6,367 nucleotides of DNA from CAYUET01 sp964443875. GTDB taxonomy: Bacteria > Auribacterota > JAFGBW01. The stretch lies in contig CAYUET010000076.1 of NCBI GenBank assembly GCA_964443875.1, forward strand, positions 1-6,367, in the 5' to 3' direction. How positions within the stretch are numbered: position 1 is the first letter of the stretch; every line of letters starts with the position of its first letter. The position numbers were made by a program, and so were the translations under genes. Positions 5,862 through 6,367 of the stretch are shown here, one piece after another. A model generated the notes under the pieces. It made no database searches. It saw only the letters and a list, made by a program, of their open reading frames with translations, and was not told the DNA's origin.

Positions 5862-6058
5862 GCTTAGGTAAGGCATGGAATCCGGATTATAATGTCCTTC
5901 CGGATATTTAAAATCTGAAGAAGGAAGGACTGTCTCTGACCACTCTTTATTATAGGTGTAGGTTGTCGTGGTTTCCTCTCCCTCTCCCATTTTTTCTGTG
6001 TTTTTGGATGCTCTTTCTCCACCCACTGATACATTTTAACTTTTCGCTGAAGCTTCAG
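5862..6058 (-). pseudogene. Frameshifted, truncated remnant of a TMEM43 (LUMA) family gene
   Basis: Two overlapping frames together give one recognisable segment of the TMEM43 membrane-protein family. The upstream part, from 6058, reads LKLQRKVKMYQWVEKEHPK. The downstream part reads NTEKMGEGEE, TTTTYTYNKEWSE and then FKYPEGHYNPDSMPY, ending about 5862. In bacterial and eukaryotic TMEM43 proteins the same order occurs: a basic strand, MYQW, a glycine-rich linker, TYTY-x-x-x-WS, and an NP-x-x-MPY block. The frames join at the A-run opposite 6001-6005; one extra A there would restore a single frame. The rest of the protein (normally several hundred residues with membrane segments at both ends) is not found in any frame on either side. 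A GTG-started 73-codon frame (5805-6026) covers only part of it and should not be annotated as a gene. Recognition rests on motif memory, not a search. Confidence 0.7.
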
Positions 6059-6183
6059 AAAATAACAAACGAATGTATTAAATTATTTTCCTTCTTTACA
6101 GTAAAGTAAATGAATAATGAGATTCAGACATTTTTTGATCATCCCAAAAGAAGGCCTAAATACAATATATACACTATTCCCAT

Positions 6184-6212
6184 TTGAAAAATTAAAATTT
6201 CTATGTTATAGT
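6184..6212 (+). promoter_or_regulatory. Sigma70-type promoter
   Basis: TTGAAA (6184-6189) and TATAGT (6207-6212) are separated by the ideal 17 bases, each matching five of six consensus positions, in AT-rich sequence. It would drive rightward transcription with a leader of about 80 bases before the strong ribosome binding site at 6291. Confidence 0.55.
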
Positions 6213-6302
6213 CACAAAAATTAACACAAACATGGCACTCTGGCCGCTTTATAAAACAAAGCAAACGGAAAAAAAACAACCCTTATTCAAAAGGAGATCT
6301 CC

Positions 6303-6344
6303 ATGAACCTATATAGAGCTTGTCCCACCCCAAACCGAGATTGA
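6303..6344 (+). other. Thirteen-codon reading frame behind a strong ribosome binding site
   Basis: AAGGAG (6291-6296) lies six bases before an ATG opening MNLYRACPTPNRD and then TGA. The Shine-Dalgarno is part of a perfect palindrome GGAGATCTCC (6293-6302). With the upstream promoter this looks like the start of a real transcription unit, yet the frame closes at once. It may be a leader peptide for a gene beyond the window, or a gene start cut by rearrangement or frameshift. A weak hairpin (CACCC with GGGTG, plus ACC with GGT) could form between 6326 and 6362. Confidence 0.35.
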
Positions 6345-6367
6345 TAATACAAGGTCTGGGTGATAAA

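Noticed and set aside
5805..6026. A 73-codon GTG-started minus-strand gene
   Set aside because: It begins in mid-domain and its final 20 or so residues do not fit the family; the TMEM43 similarity continues upstream in another frame, so it is a pseudogene piece.
6110..6187. A 25-codon plus-strand frame (MNNEIQTFFDHPKRRPKY...) that faintly recalls transposase N-termini
   Set aside because: No ribosome binding site, no continuation in other frames, and no terminal inverted repeats or target duplication nearby.

Overview
The window holds six intact protein genes, one broken gene and several short regulatory-looking elements. It looks like Gram-negative chromosomal DNA. Two proteins carry clear Sec signal peptides and one is an FxsA-type inner-membrane protein. 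The combination of DEAD-box helicase, bacterial RRM protein, FxsA and TMEM43 remnant would fit a deltaproteobacterium or spirochaete, but I cannot fix the phylum. There are no phage genes, complete insertion sequences, CRISPR arrays, tRNAs or rRNAs.

Layout from left to right. Positions 1-272 are AT-rich with no convincing gene; a small hairpin lies just beyond the end of the first gene. An exported flavodoxin (minus strand, 273-836) is divergent from a DEAD-box RNA helicase (plus, 1186-2358) across a 349-bp spacer that contains a strong imperfect inverted repeat. The helicase stop overlaps the start of an RRM RNA-binding protein (plus, 2358-3029) by one base, so the two are almost certainly co-translated. 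The minus-strand block that follows is a stand-alone class I glutamine amidotransferase (3253-3945), a secreted protein of unknown function (4107-5222) and an FxsA family membrane protein (5241-5669). The last two form a probable operon, and both appear to start with TTG. Upstream lies a frameshifted, truncated remnant of a TMEM43 family gene (about 5862-6058, minus). The right edge has a good plus-strand promoter, a strong ribosome binding site and a very short reading frame that runs towards the window end.

The most interesting locus is the helicase-RRM pair. The helicase is a bare core without a C-terminal RNA-binding domain, and the neighbouring gene supplies an RRM plus a long Ser/Lys/Arg/Gly-rich tail, as if a DbpA-like enzyme were split into two subunits. 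The RRM frame is interrupted by an in-frame TAG at 3027-3029. The same frame then continues for 69 codons with the same low-complexity, tryptophan-spaced composition to a TAA at 3237-3239, where a hairpin separates it from the convergent amidotransferase. This indicates either a recent nonsense mutation or an amber codon that is read through.

I did not find a clearly new multi-gene defence or metabolic system. The candidates for novelty are the split helicase/RRM module with its amber codon and the unknown secreted protein next to fxsA.
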